A stretch of DNA of 9,094 bases from Deltaproteobacteria bacterium (GCA_021159825.1 JAGHDR010000326.1:1-9094); one strand, 5' to 3'. Numbered from the stretch's first letter, positions 1 to 6,903 are shown. Numbers and translations: made by a program. Notes: generated from the sequence alone by a model not told the origin.

Positions 1-7
1 GACAATA

Positions 8-40
8 AGGTTAATATTAATCTATAAGCAAACTTAACCT
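8..40. promoter_or_regulatory. Inverted repeat upstream of the regulator, possible operator
   Basis: Perfect 7-bp arms AGGTTAA (8-14) and TTAACCT (34-40) lie 26 bp apart, in very AT-rich DNA that also holds the palindrome TTAATATTAA (11-20). The repeat sits 30 bp before the start of the XRE-family gene. An autoregulatory operator or part of its promoter is a reasonable inference, but no clear -35/-10 pair can be fixed because the window begins here. Confidence 0.3.
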
Positions 41-69
41 ATGGTAAACATGAAAATGGAATTTTCGCG

Positions 70-612
70 ATGAATCTTGGCCCTTTAGTTCGAAAACACC
101 GGAAGGATAGAAAACTGACCTTAAAGGCGGTAGCGGAAAAAGCCGGCATTTCAGAAGGCTTCATGAGCCAGGTGGAAAACAATGTCAAATCCCCTTCGGT
201 GGATACCCTGATGAAAATCTGCAATGCCATCGGGGTTAACGCCGGTGATATCTTGAACCAGATGAGTAAACAGGAACGCGTGGCCGTCATTCGAAAACAG
301 GAATGGGATGACGTTGATCTGCCGCATACGGGGTTTATCACCCGTCGATTTTTTCCGCCTGAAAACCGAACCGTCATTGACAGCGCCATCCTTGTCCTCA
401 TGCCCAACAAATCCATTCCCGTCAGAAAAGACATCAAAAACGGACAGGAACTACTCTGCATTCTCAAAGGATCACTGGAGCTGGTGCGCACCGAGGAAAC
501 GATTACGCTGTTTGAAGGAGACATTATTCATTACTGGTCGGATAAGGAAAAACAAAAAATCGTCAACCGCAATAAAAAGCAAGCGATTGCACTTTGGATC
601 GGAACGCTCTGA
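70..612 (+). CDS. XRE-family transcriptional regulator with C-terminal cupin domain
   Basis: A cytoplasmic DNA-binding regulator of 180 residues. Residues 5-62 form a lambda-repressor-like helix-turn-helix (LKAVAEKAGISEGFMSQVEN, then SPSVDTLMKICNAIGV). Residues 105-178 resemble a small cupin barrel with the GSLEL and FEGDIIHY strands. HTH-cupin proteins of this length commonly sense a small metabolite through the cupin and control the neighbouring catabolic genes. The cupin lacks an obvious set of metal-binding histidines, so the ligand may be organic. The ATG at 70 fits the start of the HTH; only a weak GGA-type ribosome site precedes it. A 10-codon ORF (41-73) overlaps the start as ATGA. 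The thiolase/DUF35 pair lies 70 bp downstream on the same strand and is the probable target. The family is clear; the effector is unknown. Confidence 0.9.
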   Translation: MNLGPLVRKHRKDRKLTLKAVAEKAGISEGFMSQVENNVKSPSVDTLMKICNAIGVNAGDILNQMSKQERVAVIRKQEWDDVDLPHTGFITRRFFPPENRTVIDSAILVLMPNKSIPVRKDIKNGQELLCILKGSLELVRTEETITLFEGDIIHYWSDKEKQKIVNRNKKQAIALWIGTL

Positions 613-639
613 TCCAAGCCATGAATACGGGCCTTGGAT
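594..639 (+). promoter_or_regulatory. Three alternating TTGGAT/ATCCAA half-sites across the regulator stop codon
   Basis: TTGGATC (594-600), GATCCAAG (611-618) and CTTGGAT (633-639) form two mutually exclusive inverted repeats: 594-600 with 611-617, and 612-618 with 633-639. They cover the stop codon of the regulator and end about 30 bp before the ribosome site of the thiolase-like gene. They could be regulator binding half-sites or alternative mRNA hairpins that tune expression between the two genes. No U-run follows, so this is not an intrinsic terminator. Confidence 0.35.
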
Positions 640-682
640 ATATGAGGCCAAACAGACAACCTGTAAAAAGGGAGGGTAAGGC

Positions 683-2119
683 ATGATTAAATTCAGTGAT
701 CGACAACTCAAAACCCCCAAACTCATGCGTCCGGTTTATCTGGTAACAGCCGGTCAATCAAAGTTCGACCGTGCCATACCGGAAAAGAGGACCGAGGAAC
801 TCTGCGTTGACGCCCTAACCATGGCGGCGCGGCTCATCGACAAAAGCCCCGCAGAACTGAAAAGTTACATTCACTCCTGCTACTACGGCCACTTTGCCGA
901 CCATTTCGGGGACCAGCTTTTGGGCGAGGCCGTGATTCATGACCGCCTGGGCCTGGATCCGTTGGGCAATATCGGGGTGAAAACCGGCGGTGCCACAGGC
1001 GGAAGCACCCTCTGGGAAGCGGTCAAGACGGTGGCCTCCGGGTACTCGGACTGTGTTCTGGCCATGGGCTGGGAACGTATGGACGAAGTCCCCACCGATG
1101 AAGGTAATCACCTCATTTCATGCGCGGCGGACAAGGACTGGGAGACGCCTTTAGGCCACATCTATACCGGTTATTATGCGGTCATGGCGCAGAAATACTG
1201 GCAGGTATTCGGTAAGGAGGAAGAATCCTTCCGCCGAACCTTAGCTGAAATTGCCGTCAAACATCACGGTTATGCCCGCTTCAACCCTTATGCACAGGCC
1301 CCCATGGACATCACCGTAAACGATGTGCTCAACTCTCCCGTGGTGGCCTATCCTTTACGGGCACTGGATTGCTGTCTCATGAGCGTAGGCGCTGCCTGCG
1401 CCATTATATGCGACGAAGACACCGCCATGAAATTGACCCATAACACAAAAAACAAGCCCCTCAGAATCTGGGTGGCCGCCGGTTCCCACACCCTGCGGCC
1501 CGCCTGTCGTCGCGACATGGAAATTCCTCTGCTGCCCAATGAGTCGCCTGACCAATATGCGGATCTCGGAGAAAGATTTCCCGGCGGCGATCGTTACCCC
1601 GGTTTCACAGGCTTTCTGGCAGCCAGGATGTCCGCTTATTACGGGTATCGCATGGCTGGCATCGTGGACCCCATGGAGGACCTGGACGTCATTGAACTGC
1701 ATGACGCTTTTACCATCAGCGATGTGCAGACCTATGAAGATGTGGGTCTGAGGCCTTACGGATACGGTCGTGATTATGTGGAATCGGGCGACTGCTATCA
1801 CACCAACCCCAACACGGGTGAACCCGGAAAACTGCCGTCGAACCTTTCGGGCGGACTCATCGGGTGCATGCATGCCGTGGGCGCCACGGGCATCATGCAA
1901 ACCTTGGAAGTTGCGAGTCATATATGGAACCGTTGGGCTGAGATCCATGGTGATCAAAAAATCTGGGATGAATTCGGACGGGAAAAACCTGACGATTGGA
2001 CCGACTTACAGGTGAAAGACGCCAAACGGGCGCTGGCCATCAGCCACGCCGGCGTGGGAAGCCATGTAACAGCCACCATTTTAATGGACCCCGACCATCT
2101 GTTGAAAGAAGACGCCTAG
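683..2119 (+). CDS. Thiolase-superfamily (SCP2/lipid-transfer-type) acyl-CoA enzyme lacking the usual nucleophilic Cys
   Basis: A 478-residue thiolase-fold protein expected to act in the cytoplasm on an acyl-CoA. Family marks: the N-terminal thiolase core with GGATGGSTLWEA (102-113), PLRALDCC (224-231), IELHDAFTISD (337-347) and the GH-x-x-GATG loop seen as MHAVGATG (396-403). In thiolases the loop at 101-107 carries the acyl-accepting cysteine (CATG or CASG); here the slot is Gly103, while the HDAFT histidine (340) and the loop histidine (398) remain. Thiolase-fold proteins without this cysteine that pair with DUF35 proteins include the Ltp2 steroid side-chain aldolases, whereas BbsB-type thiolases of anaerobic toluene breakdown also pair with a DUF35 protein. 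Carbon-carbon cleavage or another non-thiolytic reaction is therefore possible. The start is supported by GGAGG at 671-675. The DUF35 gene follows 12 bp downstream, so the two are cotranscribed. The substrate cannot be named from sequence. Confidence 0.88.
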   Translation: MIKFSDRQLKTPKLMRPVYLVTAGQSKFDRAIPEKRTEELCVDALTMAARLIDKSPAELKSYIHSCYYGHFADHFGDQLLGEAVIHDRLGLDPLGNIGVKTGGATGGSTLWEAVKTVASGYSDCVLAMGWERMDEVPTDEGNHLISCAADKDWETPLGHIYTGYYAVMAQKYWQVFGKEEESFRRTLAEIAVKHHGYARFNPYAQAPMDITVNDVLNSPVVAYPLRALDCCLMSVGAACAIICDEDTAMKLTHNTKNKPLRIWVAAGSHTLRPACRRDMEIPLLPNESPDQYADLGERFPGGDRYPGFTGFLAARMSAYYGYRMAGIVDPMEDLDVIELHDAFTISDVQTYEDVGLRPYGYGRDYVESGDCYHTNPNTGEPGKLPSNLSGGLIGCMHAVGATGIMQTLEVASHIWNRWAEIHGDQKIWDEFGREKPDDWTDLQVKDAKRALAISHAGVGSHVTATILMDPDHLLKEDA

Positions 2120-2131
2120 AGGGAGGAAAAA

Positions 2132-2725
2132 ATGAGCATATTTGGAACCGTACGGGTCAAGAACGGACAATATAAAATTAAAGGGGACTTCCATCACATC
2201 ACGCCCAACATGCCGATTCGCAACGAGGAGGACGGATGGAAGCTCATGGGGATCACCAATCCCAGAGCAATGACCTACATGCACAGCTACGGTGGGGAAG
2301 CCCCGTTTTTTGAAAGCATTTCCCAGGGTAAGATACTGGGTACCCGGTGCGATGATCCGGACTGTGAATTTAAAGGGACCTCTTATATCCCTTTTCGCAT
2401 CCACTGTCCTGACTGTCTTTCCAAAAACACCATCGTAGATTTTACCGACATCTGCAAGAACACCGGGACTATCCATACCTTCATGGTCTGTGAAAGATTC
2501 GGGGCGTTCAACACCCTGGAAAAACCCATTAAGTTCATCAATGTGGAATTTGACGGCATTTCCACCATTCTGATGAGTTATCTATCCATCGGCGAGCCGG
2601 AAATGGGTCTGCGGGTGGTTCCCATCTTCAGGACCAGGAATCCCACCTATACCATCACGGATCTGTCCTGGGTTGCGGAAGGTGTGGCGGAGGAAGATTT
2701 GCCCGAAGGGTTTACTTACGGGTAA
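2132..2725 (+). CDS. DUF35 zinc-ribbon/OB-fold partner protein of the thiolase-like enzyme
   Basis: A 197-residue protein with a rubredoxin-like zinc ribbon (Cys73, Cys78, Cys92, Cys95; spacing C-x4-C and C-x2-C) followed by an OB-fold (about 100-165, including TGTIHTFMVCERF). This is the DUF35 arrangement found in small subunits that bind thiolase-fold proteins and help bind CoA substrates (BbsA, ChsH2 C-domain, archaeal acetyl-CoA acetyltransferase complexes). It is longer than a minimal DUF35 protein of about 130 residues: some 60 extra residues at the N-terminus and a tail of about 25 residues. The first knuckle, C-x4-C, is wider than the common C-x2-C. GGGAGG at 2121-2126 supports the ATG. 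It begins 12 bp after the thiolase-like gene, so a heteromeric complex with it is the natural reading. The terminator just downstream ends the unit. Confidence 0.88.
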   Translation: MSIFGTVRVKNGQYKIKGDFHHITPNMPIRNEEDGWKLMGITNPRAMTYMHSYGGEAPFFESISQGKILGTRCDDPDCEFKGTSYIPFRIHCPDCLSKNTIVDFTDICKNTGTIHTFMVCERFGAFNTLEKPIKFINVEFDGISTILMSYLSIGEPEMGLRVVPIFRTRNPTYTITDLSWVAEGVAEEDLPEGFTYG

Positions 2726-2750
2726 ACATTCGTTTTAAATTTGAAATGCA

Positions 2751-2783
2751 AAAGAGGGGTTGCTATTGCAACCCCTCTTTTTT
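2751..2783 (+). terminator. Rho-independent terminator of the thiolase/DUF35 operon
   Basis: A perfect 13-bp stem (2751-2763 with 2768-2780) with loop TATT is followed by an uninterrupted T-run (2778-2783). It lies 25 bp after the DUF35 stop. The A-run at the left foot of the stem means it may also stop transcription arriving on the - strand from the chimeric ATPase gene that ends at 2846. Confidence 0.95.
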
Positions 2784-2845
2784 GCCACCCTGCTCCCAAA
2801 GCGTGTGGTAGCTTCTTAATAGGAAATCTATCATTTGTCTTTGAA

Positions 2846-4915
2846 TTACAAATTCAACAACCGGACGACAAACCTCTCCTCTTCGACAATAAGTTCCGGC
2901 ATTGTTCCGTTATGGGCCTGCATGCTCTTTACGATTTTGCGGGGGATACCCATGCCCATATGTTCGAGATACCCGTAGTCTCGCATGACATCTTTGAGCA
3001 GTTGATTTCGCGCCGCCCGGCAACCGGTAAGCATGCGCTCAGGTGTAATTCCGTTGGGCAGACGGCCTGGTGAGCCTACCTCCAGTCGATCTTCATAGAT
3101 TGACAGTTCAATATCCGATCCTGACAACAGATAATCCCGGTGCACCAGCGCATTGACGATGGCCTCACGAAGCGCTTCTTCAGGATAGGCCCATCGGTTT
3201 TCGCGTCGCACCCCATCCATGAGCTGAGTTTTAACCCCGGTGTTTCGTTTGATGAATTCCATGGCTTGCTCCACCAGTCCGTTTTCCACCAAGCCTTGAG
3301 ATCCCGCCAAAGGAACCATTGCGCCCCGTATTGTCAACCGTTCTTTCGCGGTGTAATCCTTCGCCCTGTCTGGATAGGCGACTGCGTCGATACCGGCTTG
3401 GGGCAGAAATTGGATGATCCCCTCAAATGGGTCCCTACGATTGACAGCAGTTTTAAGGACACTCTCTTCCCGTACGAGCAAACTTTGTTCTTTGAGGGTT
3501 TCTTCCAAACCGGCGTCTTTGTAGTTTTCCAGCGTTTCTTCCAACGCCGGCAACCGGGCCAATTCCTCGCTGATCCGGGCGATTTCCTTCTCCGTTTCCA
3601 AAATTCGAGTGCGCGAACGTTCCAGTTCCCCTTGAATCGCACGCTTTCGGGTCGCCATGTCATCATCATGTTCCAAAAACCGATAAAGGAGGCGGGTCAG
3701 CTTTTCAGGGCTCTTGGTCAGTTCCGAGATTTCGTGCTGCCCATACACCTCCACTTGCGGCAAAATATCTATTGGCGCCAATTTCAGTACTTTCCCGGTG
3801 TCATCACGCACCACGGGTGGATTGGGCACAGTACGTTCGATCAAATAAAGGTGTGGGGAAGGCTGGTAAGTCTTCACCAATAGCGAAATCTTTGTCCCGC
3901 TTTTAAGTACATTGCGAACAATGCCTTCATGAGCCTTTTTTGCATCCTCCCCAATGGGTTCCAAACCCATCACATAGCGCAAGCTCTCCAGCATAGTGGA
4001 CTTGCCGGTCCCCCGGCCGCCCACCAGGATATTTAAATTCTCATTAAAATGGATGGCCGCTCCGTCCAGGAAACCACCGCTTTGCCAGGCGGCTGCCACA
4101 AATTCAGCATGATCTTCCGGTTCCGGATCGGAATTCAACCGGATGCGGGATTCAGGGTCAAGGAACGCCTGTCGCAGCCCGTTCACGGAGATATCCGACA
4201 TCTTGACCCAGCAGGAGGCGCCGGGCTGAGCCAAATCCTCGGGGCCGGAAACATCTTTGGCATTAATCACAGCCACGGCCCTGTCGCGGTGATAATCCGG
4301 GTTTTTGTTCAGCAGGATCGGTCGAAGGTTTTCCGGCGCGTCCTCAGAAGGACCGGGCAACGAGCAGGCCAACAATTGTTCGAATTTCCAGGCTGTTGTC
4401 CGGGCCTGGTTGTTCAGTACGCGCAACAACCCCTTTTCACCTGCCACATGTGCGGCAATGCAAACACAGCCCCACTTTTTCGATTCCCGCAACAGTTCAT
4501 GGACATCGTATTTGATGTTTGAGGGCGGATTTATCTGATCGTGAATACCGCAATCGCCCAAAACGCCGTTACAACGATCCATTGAAGCCTCCGGATCAAA
4601 CAAGAGCAACATGTGAATGCCCTCTTTGGTCTCCACCTCGGCGCCCGGAAATACAATAACGCCTGCCGATCGTGCCTGTTCAGCCAACGACTGGCCGGTG
4701 GTGCATCGCTGATGGTCGGTTACAGCAATCACTTCGATGTCATGTTCCTTGAAGGATCGGATCAGCGCTGCATTGTAAGTTGCTTCCGAATCGAAGGGGG
4801 TAGTTTTGGCGTGCCGTTGTACGTAAGCAAAGGGGTTGACCTGTAACGCACAACGGTAAAACCGGGCGCCGTCAGGCAGGGTCAACGCTGTTTCGATGGG
4901 TGGGGGAAGGTTCAT
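2846..4915 (-). CDS. Chimeric protein: PHP/AAA ATPase front half (TrlF-like) joined to GHKL-ATPase tail of an AlbA/RecG-like protein
   Basis: A 689-residue open frame that joins two families. Residues 20-250 resemble a PHP phosphoesterase domain (TDHQ 66-69, FPGAEVET 89-96, AAHV 154-157; the first HxH motif is absent). Residues 285-420 begin an SMC/AAA-type ATPase with Walker A GGRGTGKST (299-307), then a coiled coil (420-490). In TrlF-like proteins the coiled coil should be followed by the Walker B half; instead, from about residue 502 (FLPQAGIDAVAYP), the protein is the C-terminal part of an AlbA_2/HATPase_c_4 protein: N-box EAIVNALVHRDY (584-595), G-box SPGRLPNGI (615-623), then the YLEHMGMGIPRKI region. 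Walker B and the AlbA DNA-binding domain are missing. Both parents are often found inside type I restriction loci, as the hsd remnants upstream suggest. GAGGAG about 7 nt before the ATG supports the start. The join is in frame; a deletion product is likelier than an evolved fusion. Confidence 0.8.
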   Translation of the reverse strand: MNLPPPIETALTLPDGARFYRCALQVNPFAYVQRHAKTTPFDSEATYNAALIRSFKEHDIEVIAVTDHQRCTTGQSLAEQARSAGVIVFPGAEVETKEGIHMLLLFDPEASMDRCNGVLGDCGIHDQINPPSNIKYDVHELLRESKKWGCVCIAAHVAGEKGLLRVLNNQARTTAWKFEQLLACSLPGPSEDAPENLRPILLNKNPDYHRDRAVAVINAKDVSGPEDLAQPGASCWVKMSDISVNGLRQAFLDPESRIRLNSDPEPEDHAEFVAAAWQSGGFLDGAAIHFNENLNILVGGRGTGKSTMLESLRYVMGLEPIGEDAKKAHEGIVRNVLKSGTKISLLVKTYQPSPHLYLIERTVPNPPVVRDDTGKVLKLAPIDILPQVEVYGQHEISELTKSPEKLTRLLYRFLEHDDDMATRKRAIQGELERSRTRILETEKEIARISEELARLPALEETLENYKDAGLEETLKEQSLLVREESVLKTAVNRRDPFEGIIQFLPQAGIDAVAYPDRAKDYTAKERLTIRGAMVPLAGSQGLVENGLVEQAMEFIKRNTGVKTQLMDGVRRENRWAYPEEALREAIVNALVHRDYLLSGSDIELSIYEDRLEVGSPGRLPNGITPERMLTGCRAARNQLLKDVMRDYGYLEHMGMGIPRKIVKSMQAHNGTMPELIVEEERFVVRLLNL

Positions 4916-4927
4916 GCTGCCGCTCCT

Positions 4928-5023
4928 CTATGTTTGATAAGGCTTATTGTTCGGTAAATACAAAGCAGCCCAAATTGTCTCGGGTTTATTTCGCCCTCGT
5001 TCCGGGTCATCGACTACCACCAC
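4928..5023 (-). CDS. Possible 31-residue ORF between the HsdM remnant and the chimeric ATPase
   Basis: A GTG-initiated frame begins 1 nt after the stop codon of the HsdM remnant and ends inside the ribosome site region of the chimeric ATPase gene, so it fits the coupled layout of the former operon. The peptide is hydrophilic at first (VDDPERGRNKPE), then WAALYLPNNKPY. I do not recognise it. It may be the beginning of a gene whose body was deleted, or chance; codon content alone cannot decide at this length. Confidence 0.3.
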   Translation of the reverse strand: MVVVDDPERGRNKPETIWAALYLPNNKPYQT

Positions 5024-5024
5024 C

Positions 5025-5522
5025 TCAATTCGGTTCCGCCATCAGAGTTTTCAGTTTTGCCAATGCCGCCGATACAATTTCACCCTGTGCTTCAATGTTT
5101 TCAATGACTTCCATTGGTGTGCGAGTATCTACCTTGGCAATGGCATTGGGGTTCACCGCCTTCAAATCGTAGACGGAGGCATCGATGGCATTGGCTTTAA
5201 CCTGGGCTTTGCGGGCCTTTTTCTCCTGTGTTTTGATCTGCTGTTGCAGTTCTATAATGACCGATCTGAAGGCCTTTTGTTTTTTATGTGCTTTCAGCTG
5301 CTCCTTGAGGGTCACCACCCGGGCTTTGATGTCTTTGACTTTATCCAAGTGGGGTTTCATTTCTTCTCGTGCCTTGGCCCGGCGGGCAATAAAATCCACA
5401 GTCCAAGAGTAACGGCTTTCCCCTTTCTTGGTTCCGTACTTGGATAACAGGCGGGCAAAGGTGGGAAACGGCTTTCCCTGGTTTTCCTTGATATAGAATT
5501 GATTACGTTCGGGGTGAGGATA
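5025..5522 (-). pseudogene. hsdM: C-terminal remnant of type I restriction-modification DNA methyltransferase subunit (HsdM)
   Basis: About 160 codons. The similarity begins near HPERNQFYIKEN and runs through KPFPTFARLLSKYG and ESRYSWTVDFIARRAKAREE to a long coiled coil (KVKDIKARVVTLKEQLKAHK onward) and the end TRTPMEVIENIEAQG...ALAKLKTLM. This matches the tail of an N-6 adenine methylase M subunit as I remember the family. The SAM-binding domain and the NPPY/F catalytic motif are entirely absent, so it cannot methylate DNA. The upstream end merges at about 5520 with an HsdR fragment read in another frame. An internal ATG (5397-5399) could allow a 124-residue coiled-coil peptide to be made. 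Confidence 0.75.
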
Positions 5523-5839
5523 TCGATGCCGGTATCAGCGGCAAAACGGGCTGTCAAATCTGAATGGTTGGGAAAATCTATAAAGGGAAAGGGACCTGTC
5601 TGTAACCTGGTAAACATGTCGAATTCGCCATATCTGTGACCATTGGCGGCGAACACATATTTTACGTCATGACGCCGACAATCGGCGTAGCCCTTCCCTC
5701 TGCGCCGTCTGCCCTTGGCGCCTGTGGGTTCTACTGGTGCAGGGGTTTCCAGTTTCAGCCGCTGATGGTCGTCGTAGCCTTTTTCACGCAGGATTGGGTC
5801 GATCAGATAAAAACGAGTTTCGGCCTCGTTATAGATCAT
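5523..5839 (-). pseudogene. hsdR: N-terminal remnant of type I restriction endonuclease subunit (HsdR), nuclease core deleted
   Basis: The frame starts at ATG 5837-5839 with GGAAG a few bases before it; an extra in-frame ATG at 5875 is less likely because family members begin near MIYNEAETRF. Residues 1-50 match the HsdR N-terminus (LIDPILREKGYDDHQRLKLE). In intact homologues the RRR-GKG segment is followed by about 40 residues carrying the D...E-x-K nuclease residues before KGYADC. Here RGKG runs straight into YADCRRHDVKYVF, so the catalytic core is missing in frame (join at about 5690). The similarity continues through YGEFDMF and GPFPFIDFP to about residue 106. The reading then crosses into HsdM sequence and ends out of frame at 5357. 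The helicase motor domains are absent. A dead remnant, though its promoter and ribosome site look intact. Confidence 0.78.
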
Positions 5840-5933
5840 GGTATCTTCCAATGGCCCTCTTGGCAGGACTCTCATAGCTCTATTCCTGACTGAAGGAAAT
5901 GCATTTTATAACACGGAACTTGTCAAATGGCAG

Positions 5934-5961
5934 ATCATACGCTAAAAAACCTCACTGTCAA
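5934..5961 (-). promoter_or_regulatory. Sigma70-type promoter for the hsd remnant operon
   Basis: On the - strand TTGACA (5961-5956) and TATGAT (5939-5934) are separated by 16 bp, a perfect -35 and a one-mismatch -10. Transcription would begin near 5927 and give a leader of about 90 nt before the HsdR start at 5839. The promoter appears unharmed although the genes behind it are broken. Confidence 0.65.
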
Positions 5962-6137
5962 ACAGATTTTCCACGTATCATTCACTATACCTTGTTAGTA
6001 CTACATCATTCCTATCGCCCACTGTTAAGGAACTTCCAAAAAATAATCTACGTATCCTGTTTGCCGCCGACTCTATGCAACCCACTCTTTAACCGCCTTT
6101 TCAGTTATCATAAAAATTTTCTGAAAAATTCAAAGAC

Positions 6138-6166
6138 TTGCACTGACCTCGAGACTGATTTATAGT
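6138..6166 (+). promoter_or_regulatory. Sigma70-type promoter for the RND-lip gene cluster
   Basis: TTGCAC (6138-6143) and TATAGT (6161-6166) are separated by the optimal 17 bp. Expected transcription start near 6173, about 45 nt before the ATG at 6217. It would serve the RND remnant and possibly the small gene and lipB remnant that follow closely. Confidence 0.55.
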
Positions 6167-6216
6167 ACCCAAAATTGTTCTCCAAAATTCAAGCTGATAA
6201 CCAAAACCAAAGCGAT

Positions 6217-6903
6217 ATGTTTCTAACCAAATTTGCCATTGAACGTCCCGTCGTGGTCTGCATGGCTTTTTTTCTCATTGTGATTTTCGGAGTTTATGCC
6301 TACCAGGCCATGCACAGGTTTCTGGACCCCGACATCACAGTGGGTGAAGGCATTATTTTAACCCTGGTCCCGGGCTTTTCCGCTGAAGAAATGGAAAAGC
6401 TCGTCACAAAAAAAATTGAGGACGCGCTGAAAGGCATCTCCGATATCAGGCGTATTGAATCACGCTCCTTTTTGACTTGCCGACCGGTTCAAGCCTGGAG
6501 CGCACGCAAAAAACCCTCATGGACCTGACGGACCTGCTAAACGATCGCATCGGAGAAGAACTGGCAGCGCCCATTGCAGTGGCAGGGATGAAGGAAGTCA
6601 ACTACGCGCCCATATACGGGAAACACTTCGGCATACTCAATGTGATTCTTAAAGTTGGTCCCCATGGCCTTCGGGCCTGGTGGGAAATCCATATTCTGGG
6701 CACCGCTGGCCACCGCCATCATGTGGGGGCTGGCCTTTGCAACCTTTCTCATTCTTTCCATGGTGCCCGCGTATTATGCTATCTTCGATGATATCGGTTT
6801 TTTCATCAGAAACCGCAAGCGAAGAAAAGCGAATATTTTAAAGGATATTGATGCAGCGTTTGATCATTCGGATCTTAAACCCTATATTAAATCCAAAAAA
6901 TGA
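6217..6903 (+). pseudogene. RND-family efflux transporter remnant in three pieces
   Basis: Intact RND inner-membrane pumps are about 1,000 residues; here about 230 codons remain in three segments. Segment 1 (6217-6470, frame 1) is the normal N-terminus: FAIERPVVVCMAFFLIVIFG forms the first membrane helix, followed by the start of the first porter subdomain (PGFSAEEMEKLVTKKIEDAL, RRIESRSF). Segment 2 (about 6471-6650, frame 3) starts FDLPTGSSLERTQ, typical of the second-half porter region. Segment 3 (about 6655-6903, frame 1) is the last membrane helix and cytoplasmic tail (PMAFGPGGKS, WAPLATAIMWGLAFATF). Two large deletions, each with a frame change, explain this better than two point frameshifts, because several hundred residues are missing at the first join. 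Not functional. The stop lies 12 bp before the next gene. Confidence 0.85.

Larger units (their letters stand above)
5840..6216. other. AT-rich intergenic region with divergent promoters
   Basis: No convincing gene is present. The stretch separates the leftward hsd remnants from the rightward RND remnant and contains one good sigma70-like promoter facing each way (5934-5961 on the - strand, 6138-6166 on the + strand). The short ORFs here have no recognisable product. I see no terminator, tRNA or long repeat. Confidence 0.6.

Noticed and set aside
39..524. 161-codon - strand ORF opposite the XRE-cupin regulator
   Set aside because: It is the antisense of a well-recognised gene, low in complexity and without family signs.
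1355..1957. 200-codon - strand ORF opposite the thiolase-like gene
   Set aside because: His/Gly/Val-rich antisense shadow of an intact gene with a good ribosome site.
2710..2727. GTTTAC/GTAAAC hairpin over the DUF35 stop codon
   Set aside because: Only 6 bp and AT-rich, and a far stronger terminator follows 24 bp later.
2741..3073. + strand ORF starting in the terminator region
   Set aside because: It begins within the terminator hairpin and runs antisense to the chimeric ATPase gene; no ribosome site and no recognisable product.
3140..3883. 247-codon + strand ORF
   Set aside because: Entirely antisense to the chimeric ATPase, with Phe/His/Gln-rich composition typical of a shadow frame.
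2846..5961. A complete new defence island
   Set aside because: The restriction subunits lack their nuclease, motor, methylase and specificity parts, and the ATPase lacks Walker B; only the open chimera could still make a sizeable protein.
6217..6903. RND gene broken only by sequencing frameshifts
   Set aside because: Joining the frames by adding or removing a base still leaves most of the protein missing, so large deletions are needed.
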